NCBI RefSeq assembly: GCF_030817495.1
Contig: NZ_JAUSZK010000001.1
Coordinates: 310,001-374,000, forward strand
DNA: 64,000 nucleotides
Direction of reading: 5' to 3'
From: Streptomyces sp. V3I7
Lineage (GTDB): Bacteria; Actinomycetota; Actinomycetes; Streptomycetales; Streptomycetaceae
A program made the translations under genes and the position numbers. The notes under the pieces are model-generated. The model was not told where the DNA came from. It saw only the letters and a program-made list of their open reading frames with translations, and did not search any database. Below are positions 62,857-64,000 of the stretch, piece after piece. Position 1 is the first letter of the stretch. Every line of letters begins with the position of its first letter.

Positions 62857-63214
62857 CCGGCGTCGGCACGGGTTCAGCGACGACAGCGTTCCGCACCGTC
62901 GGCATGAACTCCCCTCGTTCCCGGCGGGAGTTCAGCCGGGGAGGGTTCAGCATACGTAACTCCCGCGCGTGGTCACCAACGCGGGCCTCCCGATGGTGGC
63001 GCGGCCGGAGCGCGTCCGTGCGCGGCGGGAGCGACGACACGCCGATCCGGCCCGTCCTTGCGCCGGGCGGCGGAATCCGTCACCTGCCCGGCGGCGATCG
63101 GAGTGCGCGGCGCGCCCGGGGCGCATTGGCTGCCGGTGAGACAGCACGGACGTTTCCCCGACCCCCGGCGGCGCATGCGACGTTCCGCCGGCCGTGCCAC
63201 CGGAGGGCTGACCC
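62857..63214. other. Intergenic region with 9-bp inverted repeat
   Basis: No credible gene. TGAACTCCC (62905-62913) and GGGAGTTCA (62926-62934) are a perfect 9-bp inverted repeat with a 12-nt spacer, about 280 bp before the next gene; role unknown (operator or second hairpin). Confidence 0.55.
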
Positions 63215-63748
63215 ATGCGTACTGCTCGACTTCCGCTCCGCTACGGCGCGACCCTGGCGGCCGCCGCCGCGCTTCCGATCGGGTTCGCCGGTCCGTCCGC
63301 CGCGGCCTCCGGGATCTCGGTGAACACCTCCGGGTCCTCGGTCTCGGTGACGACCAGCGCGTGCGCCCAGAACAACGGCAACTGGGGCACCGCGTCCCTG
63401 CTCACCAGCAGCCAGACGAACTTCGCCCAGGGACGGCAGGCCGCGCTGAGGGGCACGGCGACGAACCAGGCAGCCTCGTGGTCGAACGTCAGCCCGGGGA
63501 CGTACACCGTGGTCGTCGTCTGTTCGAGCGGCATCACCGCGGGCAGTCAGTCGGTCATCGTCTCCGCGGCGTCGACGCCGACGATCTCCGCCACGTCCTC
63601 GCCCTCGCGCGGTGTGATGGGCGGCCTGGGCGGCGGCACCCACGACTACGGGCCGGTCACCTTCGGCGTGGGCGCGGCCCTGGTGGGCGCCGGCGTCATC
63701 GCCACGGGCTGGTACCTGCGGCGGCGGACGAGGCCGTACCGCCTCTGA
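63215..63748 (+). CDS. Exported, C-terminally membrane-anchored small protein
   Basis: 177 aa, ATG 63215 with GGAGG upstream. Signal peptide 'TLAAAAALPIGFAGPSAAAS', a Ser/Thr/Asn-rich beta-type domain with two Cys ('TSACAQNNGNWGTASLL', 'TVVVVCSSGI'), then a Gly-rich linker and a C-terminal transmembrane helix 'VGAALVGAGVIATGWYLRRR' with a basic tail. The layout is that of a wall-facing, membrane-anchored protein of unknown function, common in Streptomyces. Confidence 0.85.
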   Translation: MRTARLPLRYGATLAAAAALPIGFAGPSAAASGISVNTSGSSVSVTTSACAQNNGNWGTASLLTSSQTNFAQGRQAALRGTATNQAASWSNVSPGTYTVVVVCSSGITAGSQSVIVSAASTPTISATSSPSRGVMGGLGGGTHDYGPVTFGVGAALVGAGVIATGWYLRRRTRPYRL

Positions 63749-63790
63749 GGACCGAGCCGGCCTGGAGGCGCGCGTCTCAAGAACGCGCGC

Positions 63791-64000
63791 TCACTCCGGC
63801 CGTCCGCCCCCATCCGTGTCGCCCTCGTGCCGCGCCAGCTCCTCGAACTCCTCCACCGCGTGCGCGAGCCACTGCGTCCAGAACGTCTCCAGGTCGATGC
63901 CGGCGCGCAGCACCAGGTGGCGCAGCCGGTCCTCGCGGCTGTCCTTGCCCGGGGGGAAGTCACGCCTCTCGATCTCCTCGTACTCGGCCAACTGCCGCTG
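63791..64000 (-). CDS. Partial gene, acidic C-terminus of unknown protein
   Basis: Only the last about 70 codons are in the window; the start lies to the right of 64000. Readable residues include 'EIERRDFPPGKDSREDRLRH' and 'DLETFWTQWLAHAVEEFEEL', an amphipathic, acidic helical end. No family can be assigned. Confidence 0.6.
   Translation of the reverse strand, partial: QRQLAEYEEIERRDFPPGKDSREDRLRHLVLRAGIDLETFWTQWLAHAVEEFEELARHEGDTDGGGRPE

Noticed and set aside
62905..62934. TGAACTCCC/GGGAGTTCA as PhoP or Zur box
   Set aside because: It lacks the direct GTTCA-repeat order of PHO boxes and the TGAAAATGATTTTCA-like Zur core; only recorded as an inverted repeat.

Overview
The window has very high GC, GTG starts, GGAGG-type ribosome binding sites and families typical of soil actinomycetes (DUF6479, SPW-repeat, DUF3040, mycothiol-type DinB, many TetR/LysR/MarR regulators). 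It is best read as part of a Streptomyces chromosome, probably an accessory or arm-like region. No rRNA, tRNA or CRISPR array was seen.

Region 1 (1-13.8 kb) is a mixed metabolic and secretion region: a partial LVIVD-repeat secreted protein, a DUF305 lipoprotein, an acyl-CoA ligase, a secreted penicillin/AHL-acylase-type Ntn hydrolase, a Tat-exported serine hydrolase, a phytoene-dehydrogenase-like flavoprotein, a Cys-rich DUF326 protein, an RpiB-like isomerase, a LysE exporter, a cytochrome P450 and a DinB-like protein. Region 2 (13.8-25 kb) carries several decayed genes (response regulator, DUF3040, MarR and MerR remnants). It also holds a four-gene group in which two neighbouring proteins share a putative amyloid-signalling-like motif, a Nudix hydrolase, a TetR/FAD-monooxygenase divergent pair with a clear palindromic operator, and a VOC/LysR divergent pair with a 14-bp perfect hairpin over the LysR start codon. 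Region 3 (25-30.2 kb) holds an SPW membrane protein, a DUF2071 protein, a methyltransferase, a SufR-like regulator, and a DUF2231 / membrane protein / GTP cyclohydrolase I operon closed by a strong terminator.

Region 4 (30.4-59.7 kb) is an unusual, highly fragmented hybrid NRPS-PKS biosynthetic cluster. Fourteen genes run leftward, most of them translationally coupled by ATGA/GTGA overlaps: A-PCP, KS-AT-ACP, LLM flavin monooxygenase, C-PCP-E (frameshifted at a G14 tract), MFS exporter, mycofactocin-type SDR, free-standing C domain, type II thioesterase, SHMT-like PLP enzyme, truncated-C-A-PCP, KAS III-like acyltransferase with Ser for Cys, free-standing A domain, a 105-aa fragment of 2-isopropylmalate synthase, and an NAD-dependent epimerase-like protein. 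Four genes run rightward: free PCP, C-A-PCP, C-A-PCP, and a second type II thioesterase. The two arms share a divergent promoter region containing a 36-G homopolymer and are flanked by a 1,473-bp apparently identical inverted repeat covering one adenylation domain. My reading of the specificity residues is Thr-like (both copies of the repeat), Gly-like (last module) and Cys-like (truncated-C module). I could not match the gene set to a known compound. No integrated TE or reductase release domain is visible.

Region 5 (59.7-64 kb) starts with about 1 kb without a credible gene. That stretch includes a degenerate second copy of a 98-bp sequence also found at 30.3 kb beside a transposase remnant. 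It is followed by a dihydroxyacetone kinase operon (DhaK, DhaL, DhaM) with a terminator, a small exported and membrane-anchored protein, and a partial gene at the right edge.
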